From Gaiella sp038230035 (GTDB taxonomy: Bacteria > Actinomycetota > Thermoleophilia > Gaiellales > Gaiellaceae): a stretch of DNA of 64,000 nt. The notes under the pieces were generated by a model. It did no database searches. It was not told the DNA's origin and saw only the letters and a program-made list of their open reading frames with translations. The stretch spans positions 49,286 to 113,285 of the forward strand of contig JBBRNX010000009.1 of NCBI GenBank assembly GCA_038230035.1, given 5' to 3'. The stretch's first letter is position 1, and each line of letters starts with the position of its first letter. The position numbers were made by a program, and so were the translations under genes. Of the stretch, positions 1 to 7,510 are shown in pieces.

Positions 1-2
1 CC

Positions 3-1064
3 GACTTCTCGCTGGTGAAGTCGAAGAAGCTCGTCGGCGGCGGCGAGATCACGATCGTCAACAAGACGGTGCCGATGGCGCTCGAGAAGCTCGGGTACGC
101 GCCGGGCGAGGTCGACGACGTCGTCGCGTTCATCGACGAGCGGAACACGGTCGTCGGCGCCCCGCACCTGAAGACCGACCACTACCCGGTCTTCGATTGC
201 GCGATCGGCGAGCGGGCGATCCACTACATGGGTCACGTCAGGATGATGGGCGCCGTCCAGCCGTTCATCTCGGGCGCGATCTCGAAGACGGTGAACCTGC
301 CCGAGACATCGACGATCGACGAGGTCGGCCAGCTGCTGATCGAGGCATGGCAGCTCGGCGTCAAGGCGATCGCCATCTACCGGGACAACTGCAAGGTCGC
401 GCAACCGCTCTCGGGCTCGAAGGACAAGAGCGAGGCTGGGCTTCTCGCCGTGGCGCTGATCCCGACCGGCGTGCTGCCGCACCCGAAGCGACGACGCGTG
501 CCGGAGGATCGCACCGAGGTTGGCCGCAAGTTCAAGGTCGGCGAGTACGAGGGCTACATCCACGTCGGCCTGTTCGAGGACGGTACGCCCGGCGACATCT
601 TCGTGGACATCGCGAAGGAGGGCACGACCCTTGCCGGCCTGATGAACTCGTTCATGATCTCCGTCTCGCTCGGCCTCCAGTACGGCGTGCCGCTAGAGGT
701 GTACGTCTCGAAGTTCAGCCACATGCGCTTCGAGCCGTCGGGGATGACGAACGACGCCGACATCCGCGTCGCGAAGTCGATCGTCGACTACATCTTCCGC
801 TGGATGGGCAAGAGGTTCCTGACCACCGACCAGCAGGAGGAGGCGGGCATTCTGACCGCCGAGGTGAAGGCGCGTCTCGCAGCCGCCTATGCGACGGGCG
901 AGGCAGCCCCACCGGCAGCCGTCGAGGCGGCGCCTCCCGGCCAGACCGCGCTCTTCAACGCGTGGGAAGACGCAGTCGAGTGCGCGAAGTGCGGCGGCAG
1001 CATGGTGCGAACCGGCAGCTGCTACACCTGCCGCGACTGCGGCACCAACACCGGCTGCTCGTAG
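3..1064 (+). CDS. nrdJ: B12-dependent ribonucleoside-diphosphate reductase, C-terminal part
   Basis: This is the 3' part of a class II (adenosylcobalamin-dependent) ribonucleotide reductase; the reading frame is open to the left edge, so the start lies outside the window. Such enzymes reduce ribonucleotides to deoxyribonucleotides in the cytoplasm without needing oxygen. The visible stretch holds the barrel-end segment SGAISKTVNLP and the following AIAIYRDNCK typical of NrdJ. An insert-rich region follows, and the protein ends in a zinc-ribbon tail with two CxxC pairs (CAKC and CRDC) and a final Cys, which serves as the redox-active tail of this family. About 353 residues are visible of an expected 900 or so. 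It is followed by a hairpin and a convergent gene. Family assignment is very secure. Confidence 0.95.
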   Translation, partial: DFSLVKSKKLVGGGEITIVNKTVPMALEKLGYAPGEVDDVVAFIDERNTVVGAPHLKTDHYPVFDCAIGERAIHYMGHVRMMGAVQPFISGAISKTVNLPETSTIDEVGQLLIEAWQLGVKAIAIYRDNCKVAQPLSGSKDKSEAGLLAVALIPTGVLPHPKRRRVPEDRTEVGRKFKVGEYEGYIHVGLFEDGTPGDIFVDIAKEGTTLAGLMNSFMISVSLGLQYGVPLEVYVSKFSHMRFEPSGMTNDADIRVAKSIVDYIFRWMGKRFLTTDQQEEAGILTAEVKARLAAAYATGEAAPPAAVEAAPPGQTALFNAWEDAVECAKCGGSMVRTGSCYTCRDCGTNTGCS

Positions 1065-1076
1065 CAACGCATATCC

Positions 1077-1115
1077 GGCGGCTCCCTCGCCCTTGCGTCA
1101 GGCGTGGGAGCCGCC
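1077..1115. terminator. Hairpin between nrdJ and a convergent gene
   Basis: A perfect 10-bp stem, GGCGGCTCCC pairing with GGGAGCCGCC, with a 19-nt loop, sits between two convergent genes. There is no clear T run. It probably ends transcription from both sides. Confidence 0.6.
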
Positions 1116-1130
1116 AGCTTCTTCGCGCCG

Positions 1131-1646
1131 TTACATCGGTGGCGCGAGCACGCGGACCGGGAGGTCTACTCCTCGAGGCGCGCCGGCCGCTATGAACTCG
1201 ACGCCGCGCGAGTCAACGTCGCTAAAGGGAACCCAGACGCTCGCCCCGTCCGTGAGAACCAGGGTGACGCTCCGCGGACGGCGTGTACCGCGAAGGAAAG
1301 GCTTGCCACCTGGATCCCGAACGAGCTCACGCACGTCGCCCCACTCGAGCGTGCGAGTCGTGAAGAATCCGACGAGCGAGATGCCATTGGCGTCGACTCC
1401 CACAGCCCGACGCCAGTAACCAACCACCGCCACAGCGCAACCGGCGACGATCGCTGGGATCAGGATCCACTTCAGCGTGAGTTCGGGGACCCAAAACTGG
1501 ATGAAGAACAACACCCCCATCAGACCGATGTACGGCAGAAACGCATCACTCGTTGCCGCAAAGAGTCGTGGCAGGCCAACAGGGAAGCGGGCCAAGGGCT
1601 GAGAGCTCCGACCAGCAGGATCCGACCGACTCGTCAACAACCACAT
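1131..1646 (-). CDS. Two-TM PH-domain-like membrane protein
   Basis: A 171-residue protein. Residues 35-52 and 58-77 form two hydrophobic segments separated by a short turn. The C-terminal half (VGVDANGISL onward, with TRTLEWGDVRELV) looks like the bacterial PH domain fused to two membrane segments that is common in actinobacteria. I chose the ATG at 1646 because the frame further upstream is unlike protein and runs antisense to the HNH gene. Function is unknown; membrane location is inferred. It is divergent from the HNH endonuclease gene, with about 36 bases between starts. Confidence 0.7.
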   Translation of the reverse strand: MWLLTSRSDPAGRSSQPLARFPVGLPRLFAATSDAFLPYIGLMGVLFFIQFWVPELTLKWILIPAIVAGCAVAVVGYWRRAVGVDANGISLVGFFTTRTLEWGDVRELVRDPGGKPFLRGTRRPRSVTLVLTDGASVWVPFSDVDSRGVEFIAAGAPRGVDLPVRVLAPPM

Positions 1647-1682
1647 ATCGTCGGCAGCGACATAGAGTCGTAGTATCGACGA

Positions 1683-2582
1683 GTGCGCGATGAGGACATC
1701 CGCAGCTCGTGTTTCCACTCGCTCGCAGTCCTCTGCGCGCAGTTCGGTGAGGATGTGCCGTACAAGGGCGGTCTCGATCGCGGGTTCGCCTTTCGCGGCG
1801 CTCGCGTTCCGTTTCTGAACTATCAGAAGGGCATCTACCGCGCCGCCGCGCAGCGCGGGCCGGCGGCGCTCTCGATCAACACGTCGTACGTCTCGCCGTA
1901 CGACGACGAGCAGACAGACGCGGGCTTCCTCTACGCCTATCGAACTGGCGCCATCGATCAGCCCGACAACCGTGCGCTCCGCGCGGCCTGTGAACTTCAG
2001 GTGCCGCTCGTCTACTTCATCGGCACCCGGCCAGGATGGTATCGGCCAGTCTTTCCGTCGTACGTCATTACCGACGATCCAGTCTCGCGACGCGTGACGG
2101 TAGGCATCGGGCACATGGCCGGCCCGCTCGACGACCAAGAGGCGATCATCGCCGAAGACCCGATCGAGCGACGCTATGCAGTCCGTGAGACGCGCACACG
2201 GTTGCATCAGGCTCGGTTCCGCGGACGCGTACTCCCTGCATACAAGGGCCAGTGCGCGATCTGTCGCCTGAAGGAGACGCGGCTACTCGATGCCGCCCAC
2301 ATCATCGGCGACTTCGAGGAGCACGGCGCCGCCGAAGTTAACAACGGCCTGAGCCTGTGCTCCATCCACCATCGCGCCTTCGACCAGGATCTGGTCGGCG
2401 TCTCGCCCGACTACGAGGTTCGGGTTGCGAGGCGACTCCTCGAAGACGCGGACGGACCAATGCTGGACCTGCTCAAGGGCTTCCATCGGCAGAGGATCCA
2501 CCTACCTGAGCGACGCAGTCACAGGCCGGATCCGATGCGGCTCGCTGCACGATTCGAGCGCTTCAGGTCGGCGTCTTCATGA
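1683..2582 (+). CDS. HNH endonuclease (restriction-type)
   Basis: A 299-residue protein with a C-terminal HNH nuclease fold. A zinc-knuckle CAIC lies at 191-194, the beta-hairpin DAAHI with the probable catalytic His206, then NNGLSLCSIHHRAFD at 220-234 giving Asn221, Cys226 and His230. The N-terminal 180 residues resemble those of putative restriction endonucleases (COG3440-like), where this part recognises DNA. It starts with GTG just after the divergent PH-domain gene. No methyltransferase lies beside it, so it may be an orphan nuclease or a modification-dependent one. A small acidic protein gene follows 16 bases downstream. Confidence 0.88.
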   Translation: MRDEDIRSSCFHSLAVLCAQFGEDVPYKGGLDRGFAFRGARVPFLNYQKGIYRAAAQRGPAALSINTSYVSPYDDEQTDAGFLYAYRTGAIDQPDNRALRAACELQVPLVYFIGTRPGWYRPVFPSYVITDDPVSRRVTVGIGHMAGPLDDQEAIIAEDPIERRYAVRETRTRLHQARFRGRVLPAYKGQCAICRLKETRLLDAAHIIGDFEEHGAAEVNNGLSLCSIHHRAFDQDLVGVSPDYEVRVARRLLEDADGPMLDLLKGFHRQRIHLPERRSHRPDPMRLAARFERFRSASS

Positions 2583-2598
2583 ACGAAAGGAGCCTCTC

Positions 2599-2820
2599 AT
2601 GACCGAAACACGGACTATCGAGCTGACCGACGCGGAGATTCACCTCCTGTGCGAAGCACTGGACTCTCACGAGTACTGGCAACTCTCCGAGCCGCATGAA
2701 CGGAACGACGGGTACTCGACTGTCGAAGATGGCGCGAACGAAGAGATCGATGACGTTCGGGCTCGCTCTGAAGCTCTCAGGGAGAGCCGGGACGGTGGCG
2801 GCGAGCTAGGAACACGCTGA
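2599..2820 (+). CDS. Small acidic protein of unknown function
   Basis: A 73-residue protein with a strong ribosome binding site (AAAGGAG, 6 bases before the ATG). The N-terminal half reads as an amphipathic helix (IELTDAEIHLLCEALDSHEY) and the rest is acidic and probably disordered. It follows the HNH endonuclease closely and likely shares its transcript. I do not recognise a family. A partner or inhibitor role for the nuclease is possible but is only a guess from position. Confidence 0.7.
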   Translation: MTETRTIELTDAEIHLLCEALDSHEYWQLSEPHERNDGYSTVEDGANEEIDDVRARSEALRESRDGGGELGTR

Positions 2821-2838
2821 GGCGGCTAGAGCGCCGCC
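2821..2838. terminator. Short hairpin between convergent genes
   Basis: GGCGGC pairs with GCCGCC around a 6-nt loop directly after a stop codon and before a convergent stop. Probably a bidirectional terminator, without a T run. Confidence 0.45.
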
Positions 2839-2852
2839 CCAGCCTGTGAGTC

Positions 2853-3143
2853 CTACATCTGGCGTTCGAGGGCGACCTCGTAGATGTCGACCGCTGTGCG
2901 GCGGATGTTCCCGCCTCCGGACGGGCTCATCCCTTCGAGGGTCTCGGAGCCCTTCCGCAGGTCCTCCTCGGACGCGAAGCGAATTGCGACGACGACCTTC
3001 CCGGCGGCGCGATCGGCCAGGACGGCGATCCGCGTCGCCGGCACGTCGGGCGGCGGGCCATCCGACGAGCTGATCTCGCTGACGAGGGCGTTCAGCGCCT
3101 CCTCGTCAGCCTCGAACGTCACAGCGCGCACGTACTCAGCCAT
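2853..3143 (-). CDS. Small dimeric alpha-beta barrel-like protein
   Basis: A 96-residue protein beginning MAEYVRAVTFEADEEALNAL. It shows the strand-helix-strand pattern of the ferredoxin-like ABM/Dabb fold: VRAVTF, helix 12-26, ATRIAVLADRAAGKVVVAIRF, then helix SEEDLRKGSETLEGM. A GGAGGAAT-type ribosome binding site (AAGGAGGAAT) precedes the ATG. Such small proteins are often heme- or ligand-binding or monooxygenase-like, but no catalytic residue is recognisable here. It is divergent from the AraC-DinB gene. Confidence 0.75.
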   Translation of the reverse strand: MAEYVRAVTFEADEEALNALVSEISSSDGPPPDVPATRIAVLADRAAGKVVVAIRFASEEDLRKGSETLEGMSPSGGGNIRRTAVDIYEVALERQM

Positions 3144-3253
3144 CTATTCCTCCTTCGACGGTGGTCCGGCCGAGTCTACGCCCGAAGTCCGCAAAGAGAA
3201 GGTCAGCAAGCGCGATCAAGTGCTCGCTTCGCCACCATGCCACGATCCGAGGC

Positions 3254-4171
3254 ATGAGCGCTACGACCGATACGTTCACGCGCTTCGTCGACGCCCTTGC
3301 GGACACGCTCGACGACCATGACGCAGCCGGTGACGCGCTCGCGTCGCGCTTGCACCTGTCTCGGTTCCACCTCGACCGGCTCGTCTCGGCCGCCGCGGGC
3401 GAGGCACCCGCAACGTTCCGCCGGCGTGTCCTGCTCGAACGGGCTGCGTACCGTCTCATCACGACAGACGACGACCTGCTGCGAGTCGCCTTGGAGGCCG
3501 GCTACTCCTCGCACGAGGCGTTCACCCGTGCGTTCGGGCGCGCCTACGGGCAGGCACCCTCGCGATGGCGTCAGCGGCCAAGCCGATTCCAGATCGACGC
3601 ACCGAGCCAGGTGCATTTCAACCCGCCCGGGGGCCTGCGTGTTCCCGCTCAGAGAAAGGTCACCGCCATGGATCTGCTCACACGCATGACCGAGCACCAC
3701 GTCTGCCTGATCGGCGAGATGATCACCCGGGCCGAAGGCCTGCCCGACGCCGTGCTCGATGCGCCCGTCGAACTCTCCGTCGACGGCATCGACCACAATC
3801 CGACGCTGCGTTCCCTCCTGTCGCGGCTCGTCGGCCAGCTCGCGATGTGGGATGCCGTCACCCACGATCGGTCCTACGACTTCGATGTCGAGTTGAACGA
3901 GAACATCCCGAGCATGCGCGCCCGGTTGGCCGAGGTCGGGCCTGCGTTTCTGACGCAGGTGCGCTCGATCGTCGACCAGGGGCGCCTCGACGAGACGCTC
4001 GTCAACGCGCTTTGCGATCCGCCCGAGGTCTTCACCTACGGCGGGATGATCGCCCACGTGCTGACATTCGCCGCCCATCGCCGCACGCTGGTCTGTGGCG
4101 CCCTGTCCACCGCGGGAGTCCCCGACCTCGTCAACGGCGATCCGATGCGCTGGGTGGCGGAACACGCATAA
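3254..4171 (+). CDS. AraC-type regulator fused to a DinB-like domain
   Basis: A 305-residue protein. Residues 1-105 carry two helix-turn-helix motifs of the AraC family (DALASRLHLSRFHLDRLV and LLRVALEAGYSSHEAFTRAFGR, the second with the usual FxRxFGxxxGxxPSxWR end). From residue 137, MDLLTRMTEHHVCLIGEM starts a helical domain of about 165 residues resembling DinB/YfiT metal-binding four-helix bundles. The first His pair (HH) and the late AHVLTFAAHRR would be metal ligands. AraC-DinB fusions are known in actinobacteria; the ligand is unknown. I chose the ATG at 3254 because the upstream part of the frame lacks domain sequence. Confidence 0.85.
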   Translation: MSATTDTFTRFVDALADTLDDHDAAGDALASRLHLSRFHLDRLVSAAAGEAPATFRRRVLLERAAYRLITTDDDLLRVALEAGYSSHEAFTRAFGRAYGQAPSRWRQRPSRFQIDAPSQVHFNPPGGLRVPAQRKVTAMDLLTRMTEHHVCLIGEMITRAEGLPDAVLDAPVELSVDGIDHNPTLRSLLSRLVGQLAMWDAVTHDRSYDFDVELNENIPSMRARLAEVGPAFLTQVRSIVDQGRLDETLVNALCDPPEVFTYGGMIAHVLTFAAHRRTLVCGALSTAGVPDLVNGDPMRWVAEHA

Positions 4172-4279
4172 ACACCCGTCTCCATCGCGCTCTCGAATGG
4201 CCGGTATCAGGAGCCGCTGTGGTGTAGCGCGCGCCGCGCAGCGACCATTCAGGTGTCATCAAGAGCCGAGGAGGCGCAC

Positions 4280-4471
4280 ATGCATCCCTACTTTTTCTCT
4301 CTGCTCTACCGCGAGCAGCTGGCCGAGTACGAGCGTCAGGCCGAGTACCGCAGACACATTCCGAGGCAGAAGGGTCACCTGGTGAAGCGGTTCGTGTCGA
4401 TGGTCACGCGGTCGCGCAGGTCTGCTGCAACCGTGCCACCCGTTGCAGCCGAGGCGCGCCCGTGCCACTGA
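4280..4471 (+). CDS. Small basic protein upstream of a LysR gene
   Basis: A 63-residue protein with a good ribosome binding site (GAGGAGG, 5-6 bases before the ATG). The N-terminus MHPYFFSLLYREQLAEYERQ is helical and aromatic, while the rest is rich in Arg, Ala and Val. Its stop codon overlaps the GTG start of the LysR gene by 10 bases, implying translational coupling. No known family; it may act as a small leader protein for the regulator. Confidence 0.55.
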   Translation: MHPYFFSLLYREQLAEYERQAEYRRHIPRQKGHLVKRFVSMVTRSRRSAATVPPVAAEARPCH

Positions 4472-5442
4472 CCGCCACAATGCGGCAGATGAGCCCGGCG
4501 ACCGACACTGAGAGGGCAGGCCAAGACCGCTGGCTCGGCGTCGAAGTGCGGCACCTCGCCGCACTTCGCGCTGTGGCTGACGAGGGGACGTTCGGGGCAG
4601 CTGCGCTCAGGCTCGGTTACGCGCAGTCGGCGATCAGCCAGCAGATCGCCGCACTCGAACGGCACGTTGGCCGCCGCCTCTTCGACCGGCCCGGCGGCTC
4701 CCGCCCCGTCTCGTTGACGCGCGCCGGCGAGCTGCTGCTCGGTCACGCGGAATCGATCATGACGCGCCTGTCGGCAGCCCGGATCGACCTCGACTCGATC
4801 GCAGACGAGGATCTCGGCACGACCATCCGCGTCGGCGCATATCAGAGTGTCGCGGCCACGATCCTGCCGCTGATCCTGCAGGAGCTCGGCGCCGACCCGG
4901 AAGAAGTCCAGTTCGACCTCACCGAGTCGAACGACGACCGCGTGCTCCTCGAAATGCTCGAGCGCGGCGAGCTGGACGTCGCGTTCACCGAGCTTCCGCT
5001 ACCCGACGGGCCGCTCGAAGCGGCTCGACTGCTCGACGATCCGTACCTCCTCGTCGTCCACGAAGACCACCCGTACGCGTCGCTCGACCGTGAGCTCACC
5101 CTGGAGGAGGTCGCCGGCGTACCGCTGATCACGTGCAAGCAGAACTCGGGCGGGAGCCGACTCGACGAGGCGTTCTCGCTGCATGGGCTCCGCCCGCGGT
5201 TCGTCCAGAAGGTGGAGGACACGGGCACGCTCCACGCTTTCGTGGTCGCCGGTCTCGGCGGCGGCCTCATCCCACGGCTCGCAGCAGACGTCGAAGGGAA
5301 GCCGCTCGTCGCGCTGCCGATCGAGTCGAAGCTGCCGCACCGCGTCGTCGCGATCGCCTGGCACCGCGACCGCCTCCACACCTGCACGGCCGGGATGTTC
5401 GTCGACCTCGCGGTCGAGGTCTCTGCTCAACACTCGCGCTAG
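4462..5442 (+). CDS. LysR-family transcriptional regulator
   Basis: A 326-residue regulator. The winged helix-turn-helix lies at about 30-90 (HLAALRAVADEGTFGAAALRLGYAQSAISQQ split over the recognition helix, then LERHVGRRLFDR). The periplasmic-binding-protein-like effector domain runs from about 115 to the end, with the usual TIRVGAYQSVAATILP start and LDVAFTELPL strand. The GTG start overlaps the preceding small gene. A MOSC-domain gene follows 26 bases downstream on the same strand. LysR proteins normally act on divergent targets; here the neighbour upstream is not divergent, so the target is unclear. Confidence 0.92.
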   Translation: MPLTATMRQMSPATDTERAGQDRWLGVEVRHLAALRAVADEGTFGAAALRLGYAQSAISQQIAALERHVGRRLFDRPGGSRPVSLTRAGELLLGHAESIMTRLSAARIDLDSIADEDLGTTIRVGAYQSVAATILPLILQELGADPEEVQFDLTESNDDRVLLEMLERGELDVAFTELPLPDGPLEAARLLDDPYLLVVHEDHPYASLDRELTLEEVAGVPLITCKQNSGGSRLDEAFSLHGLRPRFVQKVEDTGTLHAFVVAGLGGGLIPRLAADVEGKPLVALPIESKLPHRVVAIAWHRDRLHTCTAGMFVDLAVEVSAQHSR

Positions 5443-5468
5443 CAGCAGCTTTCGGCATGCTGTAGACC

Positions 5469-6020
5469 ATGGAACACCTCGACCTTGCGACGCTCAACGC
5501 CTCGCGCGACCGGATCCTTGCGTCGCCGAAAGACGACGGACGCGTCGAGTTGATCGTGCGCCGGCCTGCGGTCGAGGAGCGCGAAACCGTCACTGAGGCG
5601 ACGCTCGACACAGTCGAAGGACTCGTTGGCGACTGCTGGCGCGCCCGCGGGTCGAGCAGCGCGCCCGACGGCTCGGCGAATCCGAAGGCGCAGCTCACGC
5701 TGATGAACGCCCGGGTCGCCGCCCTCGTCGCCGTGAACCCGGAGCGCATCCCGCTCGCCGGCGACCAGTTTTTCGTCGACTTCGACCTGACCGCCGCGAA
5801 CGTTCCGCCTGGCACGCGCCTGGCGCTCGGCTCGGCAGTCATCGAGGTCAGCGACGACCCTCATATGGGCTGCCGCAAGTTCTTCGACCGATTCGGCAAC
5901 GATGCGCACCGCTTCGTGAACTCCAAAGAGGATCGCGCGCTCAACCTCCGCGGCATCAACGCGTTCGTCGTCACCGGCGGCACGGTCCGCGCCGGCGACA
6001 CCATCCGCAAGACCAGCTAG
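5469..6020 (+). CDS. MOSC-domain protein
   Basis: A 183-residue single-domain MOSC protein, related to the C-terminal domain of molybdenum cofactor sulfurase and to YiiM/YuaD. Recognisable parts are VEGLVGDCW (residues 49-57), LTLMNARVAALVA, LAGDQFFVDFDLTAANVPPGTRLALGSAVIEVSDDPHMGCRKF with the conserved Cys near residue 136, and the closing strand GTVRAGDTIRK. Such proteins handle sulfur bound to the molybdenum cofactor or reduce N-hydroxylated compounds. It is convergent with, and overlaps by 4 bases, an aldo-keto reductase gene. Confidence 0.88.
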   Translation: MEHLDLATLNASRDRILASPKDDGRVELIVRRPAVEERETVTEATLDTVEGLVGDCWRARGSSSAPDGSANPKAQLTLMNARVAALVAVNPERIPLAGDQFFVDFDLTAANVPPGTRLALGSAVIEVSDDPHMGCRKFFDRFGNDAHRFVNSKEDRALNLRGINAFVVTGGTVRAGDTIRKTS

Positions 6021-7039
6021 CGGCGGCGGAGCGAGGCGTCTTCGAGCGACGGCGGCGTGTAGCCGGCATCGGCGGCGTTGAAGATCGTCCCGGGTGGGAC
6101 GATCTCGTCGATCCGGTCGAGGATCTCGGTGCTCAGGACGACGCCCTGCGCACCGAGGTGGCTCTCGAGCTGCTCCATCGTGCGGGGGCCGACGATCGCC
6201 GCGGTCACGGCTGGGTGGTTCATGACGAACGCAAGCGCGAGATGTACGAGCGGGATCCCCGACTCGTCGGCGAGCGCGCCCAGCGCGTCGGAAGCCTCGA
6301 ACTTGCGCTGGTTGTCGGCCAGCGACATGTCGAAACGCTCCGGGATGCGCGTCGCACGACTCGACTCCGGCAGATCGCGCCCCTTCCGGTAGCCGCCGCT
6401 GAGCCAGCCGCCTGCCAGCGGGCTCCAGGGGATGACGCCCATCCCATACTGCTCGCACACGGGCAGCACGTTACGCTCGATCCCGCGCACGAGCAGCGAG
6501 TATGGCGGCTGCTCGCAGACGAACCGCTCGCGGCCACGCCGTTCGGCGACCCACTGCGCCTCGACGATCTCGTGGGCCGGGAACGTCGACGAGCCGATGT
6601 AGCGCACCTTGCCCGAGCGGACGAGATCGGTGAGCGCGCCGAGCGTCTCGTCGATGTCCGTTCCCGGCTCGGGCCGGTGGATCTGGTAGAGGTCGATCCA
6701 GTCGGTGCCGAGTCGGCGCAGGCTCGCCTCGACCTCCTTGACGATCCAGCGGCGGGAGTTGCCCCGCTCGTTGAGGCTGTCGCCCATCGTGCCGTGCACC
6801 TTCGTCGCAAGGATCACGTCGTCGCGCCGACCGAGGAGCGCTTTGCCCACGATCTCCTCCGACTCGCCGCGCGCGTAGACATCCGCCGTGTCGATGAAGT
6901 TGATCCCCGCGTCGAGCGCGCGGTGGATGATGCGGATCGAATCGTCGTGATCCGTGTTACCCCACGCGCCGAACATCATCGCGCCGAGACAGAGCGGCGA
7001 GACCATGACGCCGGTGCGACCGAGCGGGCGAAGCTCCAC
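6017..7039 (-). CDS. Aldo-keto reductase
   Basis: A 340-residue NADP-dependent oxidoreductase of the aldo-keto reductase superfamily (general stress protein 69/YdhF-like branch). The catalytic tetrad is visible as Asp50, Tyr55, Lys80 and His121 within FIDTADVY, ATKVHG and YQIHRPEPG. The NADP pocket (WSPLAGGWLSGGYRKG and the late AIVGPRTMEQLESHLGA) is present. It is one of four aldo-keto reductases in this window. The substrate cannot be read from sequence. Confidence 0.93.
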   Translation of the reverse strand: MELRPLGRTGVMVSPLCLGAMMFGAWGNTDHDDSIRIIHRALDAGINFIDTADVYARGESEEIVGKALLGRRDDVILATKVHGTMGDSLNERGNSRRWIVKEVEASLRRLGTDWIDLYQIHRPEPGTDIDETLGALTDLVRSGKVRYIGSSTFPAHEIVEAQWVAERRGRERFVCEQPPYSLLVRGIERNVLPVCEQYGMGVIPWSPLAGGWLSGGYRKGRDLPESSRATRIPERFDMSLADNQRKFEASDALGALADESGIPLVHLALAFVMNHPAVTAAIVGPRTMEQLESHLGAQGVVLSTEILDRIDEIVPPGTIFNAADAGYTPPSLEDASLRRR

Positions 7040-7090
7040 GACGCCAGCCTACCGTCGCGGAGCGCGCACCTCACCACGTAGTCTCTGAGC

Positions 7091-7504
7091 ATGAGCGAGC
7101 CGCTGACAGGAGGCTGTCTCTGCGGCGGGGTGCGCTTCGAGATCAGCGAACCCCCGGTCGTTGCGAGCTACTGCCACTGCACTCGCTGCCAGCGGCGAAC
7201 GGGGACCGCAGCGGCCGTGTCGGCGCGGATTGCGCCTGGATCGTTGCGGATCACGTCCGGGGACGAACTCGTCCGAGCCTACGACCCGGGCGGCGGGTTC
7301 CTGAAGGCCTTCTGCCCGGATTGTGGCTCGGCTCTGTGGAGCCAGAGCCCGGACGACCCCGAGCTGAAGAGCGTCCGGCTCGGCGCCTTCGACTCCGACC
7401 CGGGGATCCGCCCCAGCTACCGCCAGTTCGTCGCGTACGCCGCGCCGTGGGAGCCGATCCCGGACGACGGCCTGACGCGCTACCCCGAGCGAATCCCCTC
7501 CTAA
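7091..7504 (+). CDS. GFA-family zinc protein
   Basis: A 137-residue protein of the glutathione-dependent formaldehyde-activating (Gfa/CENP-V) fold. The zinc ligands are visible as Cys9 and Cys11 (GGCLCGGVRF), Cys28, Cys30 and Cys33 (YCHCTRCQ), and Cys75 and Cys78 (CPDCGSALWS). Most family members have no proven function despite the name; some are carbon-sulfur lyases. It is divergent from the aldo-keto reductase and sits 6 bases before a MFS exporter gene, so they probably share a transcript. Confidence 0.92.
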   Translation: MSEPLTGGCLCGGVRFEISEPPVVASYCHCTRCQRRTGTAAAVSARIAPGSLRITSGDELVRAYDPGGGFLKAFCPDCGSALWSQSPDDPELKSVRLGAFDSDPGIRPSYRQFVAYAAPWEPIPDDGLTRYPERIPS

Positions 7505-7510
7505 CCGGGT

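Noticed and set aside
1647..2207. Upstream extension of the PH-domain protein frame
   Set aside because: It is antisense to the HNH endonuclease and has no membrane or domain features; the ATG at 1646 starts the real protein.
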